A DNA stretch of 64,000 nucleotides from Odontocerum albicorne (taxonomy: Eukaryota > Arthropoda > Insecta > Trichoptera > Odontoceridae). How positions within the stretch are numbered: position 1 is the stretch's first letter; each line of letters begins with the position of its first letter. A model generated the notes under the pieces. The model was not told the DNA's origin, made no database searches, and worked only from the letters and a program-made list of their open reading frames with translations. A program made the translations under genes and the position numbers. Shown piece after piece: positions 23,983-35,219 of the stretch. The stretch is taken from the NCBI GenBank assembly GCA_949825065.1, contig OX463848.1:29455549-29519548 (forward strand), written 5' to 3'.

Positions 23983-24482
23983 ACATCGAGAATCGATGAT
24001 CGAAGGCTTTTAACAATAAGGCCATGGAGGTCGAAAATCGAAGGCTTTTAACAATTAGGCCATGGAGATCGACAATCGATGGTCGAAGGCTTTTAATAAT
24101 TAGGTCATGGAGGTCGACAGTCGATGGTCGAATGCTTTCAACAATTAAACCATGGAGGTCGACAATCGATGGTCGAAGGCTTTTAACAATTAGACCATAG
24201 AGGTCGACGGTCGATGGTCGAAGGTTTTTAACAATTAAGCCATGGAGGTCGTCAATCGATGGTCGAAGGCTTTTAGCAATTAGGCCATGGAAGTCGACAA
24301 TCGATGATTGAAAGCTTTTAACAATTAGGCCATGTAGGTCGACAATCGATGGTCGAAGGCTTTTTAACAATTAGGTCATGGAGGTCGACAATCGGTGGTC
24401 GAAGGCTTTTAACAATTAGGACATGGAGGTCGACAATCGATGGTCGAAAACTTTTAACAATTAGGCCATGGAGGTCGACAAA
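23983..24482. repeat. 45-bp minisatellite, about 11 copies, open on the minus strand
   Basis: The unit is 'gaggtcgacaatcgatggtc' followed by 'gaaggcttttaacaattagg' and 'ccatg'. Copies start at 24027, 24065, 24110, 24155, 24200, 24245, 24290, 24335, 24381, 24426 and 24471. Steps are exactly 45 except one 38-bp copy (a 7-base loss at 24037) and one 46-bp copy. As 45 is a multiple of three, one minus-strand frame stays open with the repeated peptide SLRPSIVDLHGLIVK; the 46-bp copy breaks it at about 24370. Each unit contains the palindromes gtcgac and atcgat. The open frame is probably a by-product of the period. Confidence 0.95.
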
Positions 24483-24489
24483 CGAAAAT

Positions 24490-26015
24490 ATTGAATGAAA
24501 ATATTTAACTTCGTGTTTTATTTTGGTGGATCTAATTTAACTAATCGTATGCAATTTTCGTTTCGTATCTAGGAGGGTTTCGTACAACATATTTTACCTA
24601 TCATTAATAGCATTTGGTTATAAATTTTCACTTAAATTATCTTTCTTCAGTCAAGCCAGTAAAAGTAAAATGTGTTTGTTAAATCCAAAGCAATAGTCCC
24701 TTTCTTATATTTATGCAAGACCCAAGGTCCATGCTTAAAAGCAATGACCTTTTTGGAGAATGGCCCTATCAGGTTGTATTCCTACTTGACCGTGGTTATA
24801 CCGCAACCTACTTTAGGTCGACCGTGAGCTAACCATAGCATCTCCACGGAATGGCAGGATATACAAAGAAATTCATTGGACCATGTGACAAATCACAATT
24901 TGGCTGTGAATTCGTTCGGTGGAAAGTTTGCAAAAGAAAGCTCGTGATATGGGCACGGTCAAATGGGAATGCAGCTACGAGTGACGAATTTCTTTAAATT
25001 GGTTATCTTGTTTAAAAATATGTTTTCATTGAATACCATAAACAAATAGGGTTCTAGACGTACGTAGGTATTAAGTGCAACACGAAACACTGCAAAGATT
25101 TAAAAAAATAGCACTTTTTTTTCACATCAACATTTTCAAAAGAATAGGCGTTAAAATCATTATTATGTATGTAGTTATATTAACTAGTAATAACCAATCA
25201 ATAATGACGGAAGCTATTTTTTTTTCAACATAACACTTCTTTTCTTTGTGCTGTTTCGTGTTGTCGTCGTGTTGCTGCTTTTTTAGTCTCGTTTGATCGT
25301 TAGTCATTTGATCCATAATAATTGAGTAATTGACGCGATCGTATCTTCCTTTTAGCATCGGCTGCCCTTTTTGCAGCAATTTTATCATTTCGATACATAA
25401 TAATACGTCAGTTTTACCTTAAATCCAAACTTTATCTTACGAAAATAATTATATTTTAAAATTATTTTTAACAAAATAATGAATTAAATCCATTTCCAAT
25501 AGGAAAGTGAAAACGTTGAAAAATCTGAATGAAACCAACTCAGAATAAATTCATATCTTCTTGACAGAAAATTTTACATAAATTATTAACAACCAAGTTA
25601 ATTTATTAACATAGCAATTGTATAAAGTGTGTGAAAGTGATATGTGAATCTAATAATTGAGAGTAAATATTATAAATGTTAGATGAATCAAGTAATCTTA
25701 CTCAATATAAACTTCTTCCTTGTTTTACAATAATATTTATATTTTTCTGTTCATCAGTAAAGTCATATGTTCTTAAAAATACATTATTTGCCATAGTTAT
25801 TTTGTGTCGTATGATTATATCAAGAAATGACAGCTGTCAAATAATATTTGAATAGTAAAAATGATCTATTACATTTTATTTATTGGTTAATAATTATGGT
25901 ACCGTAAATATGACAAAACTCAATTTAACATGCGGACTTACGTACAACCGATTTTATATTTTTTCGATCATTTGACTTGTAAATTATTTGAACGTATCAA
26001 TAGACTCGTTAAAGT
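24490..26015. other. no feature recognised
   Basis: A less A+T-rich piece at 24640-24985 has no long frame. The 88-codon minus frame at 25122-25388 is Lys/Ile-rich and lies in plain A+T-rich sequence. Confidence 0.5.
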
Positions 26016-26019
26016 ACAG

Positions 26020-26245
26020 ATATAGAAAGTGTCACAAAACAAATTTATAGTATAGAGATCACCGAGAAAAGTATAGTTGGGCCAAGTAAATGAAATTTTA
26101 AAATAAGGAAGTAAGAGATTCAGAAGGAGCTGGATAAGAAAATGTATGGTTATGGAAGAGGCGAAGTAAGCATAAGGGGATAAGTTTGGCGCTGTATCCT
26201 CTCTGCCTACCTCAGCAGGGAAATAGTGTGATGCTTTTTATATAT
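26020..26245 (+). pseudogene. LINE-A 3' terminal fragment
   Basis: 'gggccaagtaaatgaaattt', 'atggttatggaagaggcgaa', 'ctctgcctacctcagcaggg' then aaatagtgtgatg correspond to the last about 220 bases of LINE-A. The 3' hairpin is degraded here. Confidence 0.7.
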
Positions 26246-26314
26246 GTATTCAGTGTACTATGGTGATTTATAAATTTTGAACTAAACACTTTTTATTTGT
26301 ATTATATTTTGTTT

Positions 26315-26435
26315 TTATTAATTGAGTTCGTTACCGGTTTCAAAGACTTTTGTCTTCTTCGTCAGGTGACAAGGAACTCATGGATTAAACTGTGGTCACT
26401 TGACAGTCGACAGTCACCAGGTGATAAAGAACCAA
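26315..26435 (-). repeat. fold-back / Penelope-like element end with CTGACGA...GAAAC motif
   Basis: The minus strand reads 'gtcacctgacgaagaagac' then 'aaaagtctttgaaaccgg' then 'taacgaactc' (26370 to 26324). CTGACGA and GAAAC flank an AAGAC/GTCTT stem. Further right, 'acttgacagtcgacagtca' and 'ccaggtgataaagaacc' look like a partial second arm in the opposite sense. It is related to 63785-63945. Confidence 0.6.
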
Positions 26436-26439
26436 TTTA

Positions 26440-26830
26440 ACCAAGAAAAAAATAATTTTAATTAATTTTACTAAACTAAAAAATCAATTATCATGACACT
26501 AAAAAGCGAACAAAATATATTTTATAGGATTCAATATTTGAATTGAAAATTATTATGGTCAGCAACATTCTGAGGGCATATGTATGACTTTCACATATTT
26601 TTAAAGTTAAATATCATATTCACAGCTTTCTCAGGCTAGTCGTATTAAAAATAATGTAACTAAGATGGAAAAATGTGTTTACTTTAATAAAATGTTACCA
26701 TACCAAAATTTCGCTTCGTGCACTTTTTTAGCGTAGTAATATTGTATGTACTACCTAAAAAATGTGTGCATATTTTGTTCCTACATTATTTTCAAATAAA
26801 AAACACGACACTTCATTATTTTAAAAAATT
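26440..26830. other. no feature recognised
   Basis: A+T-rich, nothing seen. Confidence 0.5.
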
Positions 26831-26832
26831 TA

Positions 26833-27035
26833 CACAGATTGCTTAGTTGGTAAAACGCCTACCTTCTAGCCCAGGGATTACAAATATATTCGATTTCCGT
26901 TAGAGCCTTGATTCTTTAAAAAAATATTCCAGTCTGGTTTTGACTTAAGATATCTATAATATATTTCTGGTTGATTGGAAGAGGCGGACATGTGCAAATA
27001 AGCCCGTCAGGTTATTAATGTAAAGAACTTGAGTG
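26833..27035 (+). repeat. SINE-1 copy, near full length
   Basis: Head 'ttgcttagttggtaaaacgc' with A-box-like TTAGTTGG, B-box region 'aaatatattcgatttccgtt', body 'ccagtctggttttgacttaa' and tail 'gcaaataagcccgtcaggtt'. The second half of the head is disturbed by mutation. Confidence 0.8.
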
Positions 27036-27039
27036 TTAT

Positions 27040-27835
27040 ATAATATAATACAAGAATATATGACGATGACGATGAAAACAATGACTATTTAACCTTAAGC
27101 GTTGTTAAATACTATTGGCATGATCATGAACTTCATTTAAAAGAAAAAAATATCATACGTCAATAAGCCTGCTTGTATACACCTAAAGTGTAATGTAATG
27201 CAATGTCATATCTTTATCAAATCTTCTAACTTATTCACTCTTATAAATAAATAGTTAAAATCAATCGATCCACTTTTAACACAAAAAAATCTGGTTAGGC
27301 ACCGCTGCTTGAGTAAAGCAAACTAGAATGATTTATTTGAATTCAGGTTTTTTTCTATCTCATAATCAGTGAACAACAAGATATTAACAGGTGTTTTTCA
27401 TACAAAATAAATGAATTTTAAAGGTAGTCTCATAACTTCGGAACTGCAGTTGACATTTTTAAGGTCTAGCAAGCAAGTTTTAATACGCTTTTCGTAAATT
27501 TATGAGACAAGTTGATGCAATTCATCCGGGTTATGTTTTGCTGCAGTGTGCTTTAGAACAAATGGAATGACAATATCACTTGTTTTGTCACAATTATTAA
27601 AGAGTTAATAAAAATCCAGTAAAAATACCTTAAGGCATTGTTTAATACTATTTCGTCATAAAATGTCAATTCTAATAAGTAATGTTTTTTAATTAATAAA
27701 TGGTATTTCAACAACGCATCTTAATAAATTTAGATGGATTTAGGTAAGTTATGTAAATATACAAACAACTGAAAGTAGATGAACAAACAAGGATGTCAAA
27801 AATGAATAGCAAATTAGCAAACTGCAATCAAACAA
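27040..27835. other. no feature recognised
   Basis: A+T-rich; no open frame or repeat match seen. Confidence 0.5.
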
Positions 27836-27839
27836 TGAC

Positions 27840-28065
27840 CCAGGTTGGTAAGACCAATGAGGGCTGTCCGTTGTTGGTCGGCTTCGTATTGAGTTGATAA
27901 CTCAAATAGTTTTTACGCTTGTTTCATTTATTCTAATTATTTAAGTTATTTTTTTCTATATTCTGTCTTTTTGGATTTTTGCACTAACAACTGTTTTTTT
28001 TATTATAATTATTGTTATAATATACACTGTATCGTTAATAAATAAATTAATTAATTAATAACGTA
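27840..28065 (+). repeat. retroposon 3' end (family R3)
   Basis: 'gggctgtccgttgttggtcg' then 'gcttcgtattgagttgat', a T-rich stretch with 'tattctgtctttttggattt', and the end 'actgtatcgttaataaataa' followed by attaatt match 15755-15990. The tail is drifted. Confidence 0.6.
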
Positions 28066-28069
28066 TTTC

Positions 28070-28415
28070 AAAACGTTTTTGCATCTAGAAGTGGCCAAAT
28101 AAAGTATTTTGAAGAAAATGAAACAAAAATATTTGGTCGTTTAATTTTATCGGTGAGCAACATTTCCCCTCCTTCCTGAACGATTTCCAACACAATCAAC
28201 ATTTCTACACTTTACACTTCTTCGTTCTAAACAAATGTAGGATACGTTTAAAACATGCAGGTTTTTCTTTAATATTAAGATTCTGAATAATATTCAAGTT
28301 TATTATTTGTTATCTACTGCCCTCCGTTTATTTTAAATTAACTTTATTTTAAATTAATTAATTATTTATGTAGGAGTATTTAGTCACTGTATTAAATTGC
28401 ATAACACTTTCATTG
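28070..28415. other. no feature recognised
   Basis: A+T-rich, nothing seen. Confidence 0.5.
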
Positions 28416-28417
28416 TA

Positions 28418-28602
28418 TATATAGTTTAACCTGGCGGGCCTATTGTCATGTGTCAAACTCTTCCAACCAACCTGAAAGATGTTATAAAGGTCTTAAATGA
28501 AAACCAGTCTAGAATCCTTTTTAAAGAAATCTGGGTTTGGGAATCGAACCCGCCATCCCCGGATTTGAAGATAGGAGTCTTTCTTTCTAGGGCTTGTAAG
28601 TC
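28418..28602 (-). repeat. SINE-1 copy
   Basis: The plus strand reads 'tttaacctggcgggcctatt', 'cttccaaccaacctgaaaga', 'gaaaaccagtctagaatcct', 'gggaatcgaacccgccatcc', the reverse complement of SINE-1 tail, body and B box. The A-box end decays near 28590. Confidence 0.85.
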
Positions 28603-28604
28603 AT

Positions 28605-29935
28605 CAATCAACTATAGTTACGAAAGGCAAATGTATTTTTATTTAGTATATTACAACTTTTTTTATGTACGTATATTTTTTCATAGAAATATGTTTATTT
28701 GAATTAATCTCTTTTATCGCTTTCTTCAATATTTCGCACCAAGTACCAATTACACCGTGTCATCTATTTTATTGTTAATGTCTAGGTCTGAAGTTTGGCT
28801 TAGTTTTTCTTACCAAACGTAGCGTGCCTGGTTCGATTCCAGATTAGCCGTGAATTGGTTTTAGTTCTAGACCTTTTTTAACCCGAATTTAATGTTTACA
28901 CACATTCTGGAAATGCACTTAGAATAACATATGTGAGTGAACAACACTTTATAATTTCACTGCGTATTTTTTAGATTATTTTCAAGCATTCAATTCAACC
29001 TTCATTTCAAGATCAAACACTAAAACAATTATCGATCAATTTTTATAATGTAAATTGCAGCAACCTATTATTTTAGGGGTGTCAGATTAGGTAATAAACA
29101 TTAAAAATAGGTAATTAAATATTAATTTAGAGCGAAATACCTTGAATTGAAACAAGGTAAATGATTTAAAATGTCCGTGAATAAAAGTGCAGTCAGGAAA
29201 TGCATGTATGTAAAATATTTAATTGTAGGAGAACAGAATGTTTATAAAATTATCGTAACTTTTTAATTTTTCTTGGCTGCAAACAAGCTGTTCTACCTTT
29301 TTTTATATTTGATTGATTTTTTTATTACAAACTAGTTGACAAATTGATGTAGATCTGAGATTTGCTCCATTAATTACTAAACAAGTTATTGTATTAAACG
29401 AATCTTTAAAGTTTGCAGGAAATTTTACGAAACAACGACTTGGTTATTTTTTGCCGCACCCGATATAATATATTAAATAAAATACATTTCTCATCCGCTC
29501 ATCATCTTTGGCGGTTCAATCCTGTCTGGATCTTTAATTCTAATAATTCACCTTCACCGATCTCGATCCTAGAGAGTTCGTCACCTATTCCTTATTGGAA
29601 ACAATAATATGTCCCTGAAAACGTTATCCTTCCATTTCAATCTAGATATACCAACTCGTTCGTCGTCGATGTCCTTTAGGGTTGGGGTTAAGGAGGATTT
29701 GAGGGCCGAGACTCTTCCATTCCATATACTCGTACGTGCTCACAGTATCACAGACTTTCAATTTTGAGGTTTTTGAAGGCAGTGTTCTTTAAAGAGCTTG
29801 TGTATCTCATCGTTAAAGCGTCTGCTCAAACTCAATTAACTCTTAAAAGAATTCAGTCGTTCAAAAATATATATTTGCTATGAAGCTGCTAAAACCCAAT
29901 AGTTTTATGGAAAACATATGCTAATGTATTAAATT
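28605..29935. other. mostly empty; tRNA-like B box at about 28838
   Basis: Around 28790-28880 'gcctggttcgattccagatt' has a good internal RNA polymerase III B box and may be another SINE head, but no A box or body can be matched. The rest is A+T-rich; 29630-29740 is less so, without a known motif. Confidence 0.4.
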
Positions 29936-29937
29936 TT

Positions 29938-30112
29938 TGGGTACACAACTCAACTTAACGGACTCATCTGGTAATTTCCTACAACCAACCATAAAAAATT
30001 ACACTTTATGTTTGTGAAAAAAAATAGTTGTACTTTTTTGTTCATTATTAAGAATCAAACCCAATACCCAACTCGAAAACAAGCGTTCCCACGCTAGGCA
30101 ACAGGTTACAAA
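29938..30112 (-). repeat. SINE-1 copy, strongly diverged
   Basis: 'catctggtaatttcctacaa', 'ccaaccataaaaaatta', 'agaatcaaacccaatacc' and 'gaaaacaagcgttcccacgc' follow the reverse SINE-1 order with more changes than in other copies. Confidence 0.6.
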
Positions 30113-30114
30113 TG

Positions 30115-30500
30115 AAGAATTTATTATGGATCTTTCTACCTTTGTTAATTTTTTGTTGTTGTATTGACTGTATATAAATTATAATTTATTTATAGTAAAA
30201 CCAAAAGCGTAATTAATTGTTTAAGGTTCCAAACAACAATTGTTTGAATACTTACATGAGGAAGCTTAAATTCACGCTAATCAGTAATAAATCGATAATA
30301 TTATGGAGATTCGTTACAATAATTCATGCAAAATTAACAAGCGGAATGTTCGTCAATTTTCATTCTTAACAAGAAAAAACTTTATGATTTAATTACTATG
30401 CACTCACTCACACAGGGCTAGCGCCAGAAATAGTTTTTATATATCCTTTACTTTCTTTTTTGTTATTCAATACTTTATCGGAAAATTAGTTTTAATGGCA
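30115..30500. other. no feature recognised
   Basis: A+T-rich, nothing seen. Confidence 0.5.
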
Positions 30501-30509
30501 AACTTTTAA

Positions 30510-30670
30510 GCTTCAATCTTGTCCCTTCGCCCTGTTGTAATCTTTGCGGCCATCAGGATCAATCCGCAGAGCACATTCTGTGGTACTTCAATGATAATTG
30601 TGTCAATAATTTCTAAAGGGAACTCACTTAGCCTTGCATCGGTTCATCTTTGAATCGATTGGCTACTCCG
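30510..30670 (+). pseudogene. possible non-LTR retrotransposon zinc-knuckle remnant
   Basis: One plus frame gives CNLCGHQDQSAEHILWYF, close to the C-x2-C...H-x4-C knuckle that follows the RNase H region in R1/Jockey-type retrotransposons (usual form C..CG...E...H.L..C). The last Cys is replaced. No supporting RNase H or reverse-transcriptase sequence is readable on either side, so this is a motif-level call. Confidence 0.4.
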
Positions 30671-30674
30671 GTCT

Positions 30675-31710
30675 AGTAGCGTCAAAGGATAGTTTTACTG
30701 CATTCAAAATTTTCTGCTAAAGTACTGGCAACTTGCTGGGCTGTTGACAGTACTTTCACAGAAAGTTGAAAGGTTGCTCAAGGTTGTAAGCTACTTTATA
30801 AGTATATTTACTGCACTGCGAGTCATTCATCTGATCCCGTGATGTCGGATCTTAAGTCCGTCGTCACTACTATTTATTTTTTATACTTAGGTGTGTCGCC
30901 ACCGGAGGAGTCCTTTTGGACAGTTCGCTCTTCATCACTATGTGACGTTCCTTTTTTATGAACACATACGATATTATACATATTTTTTTGTTTTTCATTT
31001 GTTAAAAATCTTCAGTAATCAGTCATATTGTTTTAAAATATTCAAAAGATATATTTTTCAAATAAAATATTTTTCTGCTTACCAAATCGACGACTGGTAA
31101 CTTAGAGCTTAAAAATACTCTTTGAAAAACTGCATATGATTTTCGAATTGAATTTTACCAACCGCAACATATATATGACATCTTTATTGATATTTACCGC
31201 CATCGTTTATCAGTTTTAGTTAAATGAAAACTTTGTTTTGAATAAACACAGCCTGCGTACACAGTAATCATGGCACATAAAAGGAGACAGCTCTGGCGAC
31301 TTACTCCATTGCAGGAAAATAATTTTCTTTTTCATGGCTACTTAATTAGGTACATAATTCACAACAGCGTAAACATGGAAATGTACTTTTTATTGCCATT
31401 GGCTTTTTTAAATTTTTCTTCAATCATTTTGGAATACATTTAGCCTATCACATTATTAACGGCAATGGAGTGTGAAATCTATGGTTTGTTATGAAATAAC
31501 CATGTTTCTTATTTATAATGCTACATGAATCGCCTTTTTAACAAAAAGTGAAAATACTAAAGTTTAAACAACATTTAGGATTAAGATTTCCGTAATTTAT
31601 TTAATCTCAAATTAAATTTAAAATAAACGAATTTCATTTGTCATAGATAACTTGTAACAAGAAATTGAAAAATATAAGTAACATGTTAACATATATATAG
31701 ATATACATAC
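30675..31710. other. no gene recognised
   Basis: 30680-30960 continues the less A+T-rich character of the preceding remnant and may be part of the same dead element; otherwise nothing. Confidence 0.4.
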
Positions 31711-31714
31711 CAAT

Positions 31715-32225
31715 TCACAATTTCCCTGTCAGGGTACGCAGATACGCCAGACTTTTCTGTCTCGAAACACATCCTTAGCCTCTTCTATACTCATACACCT
31801 TCTCAAACAACTTCAACGATTCCTTTGACTTTCTACATTTACTTCTTTCAGAATGTCATTCACTTGACCCAACTAGTTTTTCCTTGGTCTTCCTCTCTTT
31901 CACTCGCATTTGCACTACATATATGTTTTGTTAGTCTTTCTTCATTCATTCGGTCCACGTGCCCAAACCATCACAACGTGCTCTTCTTCCCCTTACTTAA
32001 CACATCAGTCTTATGTTCATATTTATCCCGCATCGCTTTATTCCGTATTATGTAGTACATTGTCACTACATACATGTATTCTTTTCAATTCACGCATTTC
32101 TACTGCATTCGGACCATCTCAGTATTTTTCAACGTTCACGTTTCGCTCCCATACATCAAAGTTGGCACCAGAACACTATTGTGGACTATTATCTTAGATT
32201 TTGGCACTGTCTAGTTCGAGTGTAT
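31715..32225 (-). pseudogene. LINE-A 3' half
   Basis: Minus-strand peptides include WFGHVDRMNEERLTKHICSA, then RERGRPRK, LGQVNDILKE and CMSIEEAKDVFRDRKVWRI, the LINE-A C-terminus. The 3' end at 31715-31735 has 'tttccctgtcagggta'. The upstream part includes the reverse of 'gtccactattatctta' and 'ctcgaactagacag'. It is frameshifted in at least two places but less worn than most copies. Confidence 0.85.
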
Positions 32226-32229
32226 ATTT

Positions 32230-32590
32230 TTATGTGCCCCATTAACTAATACCTAAAAAACCTTTAGTACTTACATGCTTACTCAAACGTGTTACTTCAA
32301 AGCGTTTGAATTAACTTTTCACCATAAATACATGAGTTGGGCTGGATATTAAAAAAAGTATTCATTTATATTGATACCTTACCGAATAACATTTTTATGA
32401 AACATTCGGTTCTCAAATTTTTCATATTCTCGTTCGCTTTCTCTCTCATAATCAGTTTTCCAGATTTTTCATCCACATCACAACCTCAGAAGTAGCCTAA
32501 TTGATCTCCAGTTACACCGGGAATAGAGAGATTGGAATTACCTCCACAAAGAGATTACCGCACATAAACACAAAGGGGAATCATAAAATT
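32230..32590. other. no feature recognised
   Basis: A+T-rich, with no repeat match seen. Confidence 0.5.
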
Positions 32591-32594
32591 GCCA

Positions 32595-32830
32595 CCCATG
32601 CAAGGCATGAGCACTTCGTCCGTGGCAATGCCTAAAACGTTTCAGGGTGCCCAACAATCTTCACAGCTTGTCAAATCCTTGAAGAGGTTCGTTAGAATCA
32701 CTCGTGAGGTGCTGATTTCCGACCGAAGACCTATTCCACTGCTGCTCCCAGCTATCAGACAAGGTCGCATTCCTTTCATCTAATCGTTGTTCCTGAACGC
32801 CTGCGTGCATTGATAGTACATTATTTCGAT
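32595..32830 (-). pseudogene. possible R1-like reverse-transcriptase linker remnant
   Basis: From the ATG at 32812-32810 the minus strand stays open for about 49 codons: MHAGVQEQRLDERNATLSDS followed by WEQQWNRSSVGNQHL. The pattern E(R)..(T)L..W...W..S..G.. resembles the linker between reverse transcriptase and RNase H/knuckle in R1-clade elements. The expected 'LTGHG.F' block after it is not readable. Confidence 0.3.
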
Positions 32831-32834
32831 ACAC

Positions 32835-33830
32835 CTTTTGGTGTTATGTCATAAATGTTTGCACCTATTACACGGTACGTTAGATTAATTTCTTCTACAG
32901 AATAATATTACTGGATTTGAAGTATAGTTTTATCATCCTCATTTGCCGTGTCCATTTGCCCTGGCGTTAGCGATGACTCTTGAAAAAGTACGAGTATATC
33001 TGTATTTTACGGCACGGAACGGCTACTTAACTGTCTGGATACCTGGTGTCCATTCACGAATGTTGCGTAACCAAGACAGACACTTTCTGCCGATTCCGCG
33101 TCAACCCTTAATTGTACCCATCAATATCAATTTTAGGAAGTGATATTTTTTTATCCTCTTAATATACGACTTAGGTAGGAAGTCTTTCAGCATGTTAAAA
33201 TACTTAAGAACTATCGTTCTTAACCTACTTTACGCAGATCCTCGGTGTTTGATATGCGACGAAAACAATAAATTCTGATAATTCTTTAATGAATACACAT
33301 TTCCAATGCTTCTTACTTATTTAGCCATCTGGTCTTTACAGTCTACGTTTTAACACCATCGAATAAAATAGACCATGTATAGCACCTTATTTAAAATTCA
33401 AGTTATCATTGCAGAAAACTTATCAGATGTGAAGAAATCTAACACGTGCCATTTCAATACGGCATCTAACATCACTATCTGGATTAAGGTCACGAGTAAT
33501 TAAGCTTCCAAGTTATTTGGTCGACTTGCTCTTTAGGTTGTCCGGTTAGTTGCCAAGATACAGTTTACTTGATTATTTTAATTATCCTACCAAATCACCA
33601 CAAAAGCAAGAAGTGGAATTCTTAGATACGGGTAGATACATACAAGTGACATAAAACGAGAAAGCTAATAATCATGAATAGTTTAAAATAATGTATAGTA
33701 AGACGTATAGATAGGGGTTCTAATGGGTAATAGGGCTACGATGGAGTATACTTTGCTGGAAAGTGTACCTCTACAAAATATCGTAATGCGCCATGTTGCA
33801 ATACCACCAGCAACACTACTACCAAGTCCA
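32835..33830. other. no gene recognised
   Basis: 32930-33150 is less A+T-rich and open for 66 codons on the plus strand, without a known motif; the remainder is plain sequence. Confidence 0.4.
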
Positions 33831-33834
33831 ATTC

Positions 33835-34215
33835 ATTAGCGTCCTCGAGTGGTCTTTTGGCTCCGCGAACCCTGGGCAATGTGGCCACTGACATTAACAT
33901 CAGTGTCATAGCAGATAATGAATGGGCGAATGGCGAGTCTCCGGCGCCACAAAACCGGATCCCCCCAGCTAAGGGAAGGTGACCCCTACAGAAAAACCCA
34001 TCAGAGAAGGCAACGGGAAACCACTCTGATTATCTTTTCCCAGGCAATTCACTATGGCGAGGAACAAGACAGATGTCCTGGCTGCGGAATGTGAGGGAGT
34101 GGACCGGCATCCGGAGTGCAGAGGAACTGTTCCGGGCGGCTCAGGACCGAGACGGATTCGCCGAAGTGATCGCCAACGTTGGGGGGACCCGACAGGGCAC
34201 TTAGAAGAAGATAGA
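33835..34215 (+). pseudogene. 3' end of a second non-LTR retrotransposon (family LINE-D)
   Basis: A G+C-rich island. One frame reads RQMSWLRNVREWTGIRSAEE then LFRAAQDRDGFAEVIANVGG and TRQGT, ending at TAG 34202-34204. This W-x-G...ELFR.A.DR..F..VIANV tail is the usual C-terminus of arthropod endonuclease-reverse transcriptases. Upstream 'ctccggcgccacaaaaccgg' and 'gaaggcaacgggaaaccact' are also characteristic of that family's 3' portion. The last about 50 codons are unbroken, making it one of the youngest coding remnants here. It is heavily 5'-truncated. Confidence 0.8.
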
Positions 34216-34219
34216 TAGG

Positions 34220-35020
34220 CTAATCTGGTTTAAGGATAAAGATTTGGGTATCGCTCATTTCTGTCAACCTCAATAGTTGCATATAGGGATGTTTCGCACG
34301 CATTTAATACAAGTAATTTATTTAAGGCTAGTAATATTAACCAAAAGAATGATTGTTAAGATAAAGTATATATTTTACTAAGAGTAAATATAGTGATCAA
34401 ACATTTTTTTTGGAAATGAACATTTATCGTTAGATATACCATATACATCGCTGTTTTGGTTCGGTCTAAAGACAAACTTCGATTTTATTAATCTTAATAA
34501 TTAAATCAGCCATTTTATTAATATCCCAATGATAACGTCAACTGAAAAATGAAAGTTCACTTTTTTATTTTAAAGCGGGTGGATTGTTGGAGGTGGTCTA
34601 GATAATTTGCTGCAAAGTAATCACGCAAATATGCACCTAATTGCATCATACATCTGCATAACTAAGGCGAATGCAGGCACCAAAGGCTAAATTTCACTAT
34701 CGACAGAAATTCATCAATTCGATTCAGTTACAACATTATTTAAATATTCATTTTCCAAATCGAAAAGATACTCGTACCAAGTATTCGGAGTTGCATATTT
34801 AATGGACTAATATTTTTTAGAGGGTTTGGTACGTCATTAAATCCTTAAAGAGACTTTCATTTGTTCATAGATACTAAACGTAGACCTCTCTCAAACCGGT
34901 TTAAACCGAAATATGTCAACTGGTTATTTGAATAATATTAAAATAATCGAAAACCGGTTATTTTTATTCGTTTAACCGGTTAGAAAAAAAAAATCGACAT
35001 TTATTTATAGTTAAGGCATT
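34220..35020. other. no gene recognised; AACCGGTT-rich patch
   Basis: Between 34893 and 34985 'aaccggttt', 'aaaccggtta' and 'aaccggttag' recur, possibly the end of an unrecognised DNA element. Nothing else seen. Confidence 0.45.
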
Positions 35021-35027
35021 AATATTG

Positions 35028-35215
35028 TGGAGATTTAAAGACAATGTTTTATCAAACATTGTCACCTCATCATCAGGGGAGCACAAACAAGAGTATTGTT
35101 TGTGCTCCCCTGATGATGAGGTGAAAACCTTGAAACCGGTAGGGCTATACCGTTACATAAAGTGGAATAAACAGTGTTTGATAAAACAAATTACAATATT
35201 TTGATATGCATTGCT
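35028..35215. mobile_element. fold-back element with perfect 28-bp hairpin and CTGATGA...GAAAC motif
   Basis: Arms 35063-35090 and 35096-35123 are perfect inverted copies (start 'cacctcatcatcaggggagc') around the 5-base loop gagta. The plus strand continues 'cccctgatgatgaggtgaaa' then 'accttgaaaccggtaggg', 'ctataccgttac' and 'cagtgtttgataaaacaaa'. The left outer flank repeats the same end in reverse ('ttttatcaaacattgtc'), so two copies of one terminus face each other. CTGATGA and GAAAC border a GAGGT/ACCTT stem, followed by a CGGTA/TACCG hairpin, resembling a hammerhead-like core of Penelope-type elements. An extra base separates CTGATGA from the stem. Confidence 0.75.
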
Positions 35216-35219
35216 TCTC

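Noticed and set aside
23983..24482. CRISPR-like array
   Set aside because: Units are contiguous 45-bp repeats with no variable spacers, and the genome is eukaryotic.
24640..24985. Host exon or transposase in a less A+T-rich patch
   Set aside because: All frames are broken within about 40 codons and no known motif appears.
25122..25388. 88-codon minus-strand frame
   Set aside because: Low-complexity Lys/Gln/Ile composition with no start context, splice sites or domain.
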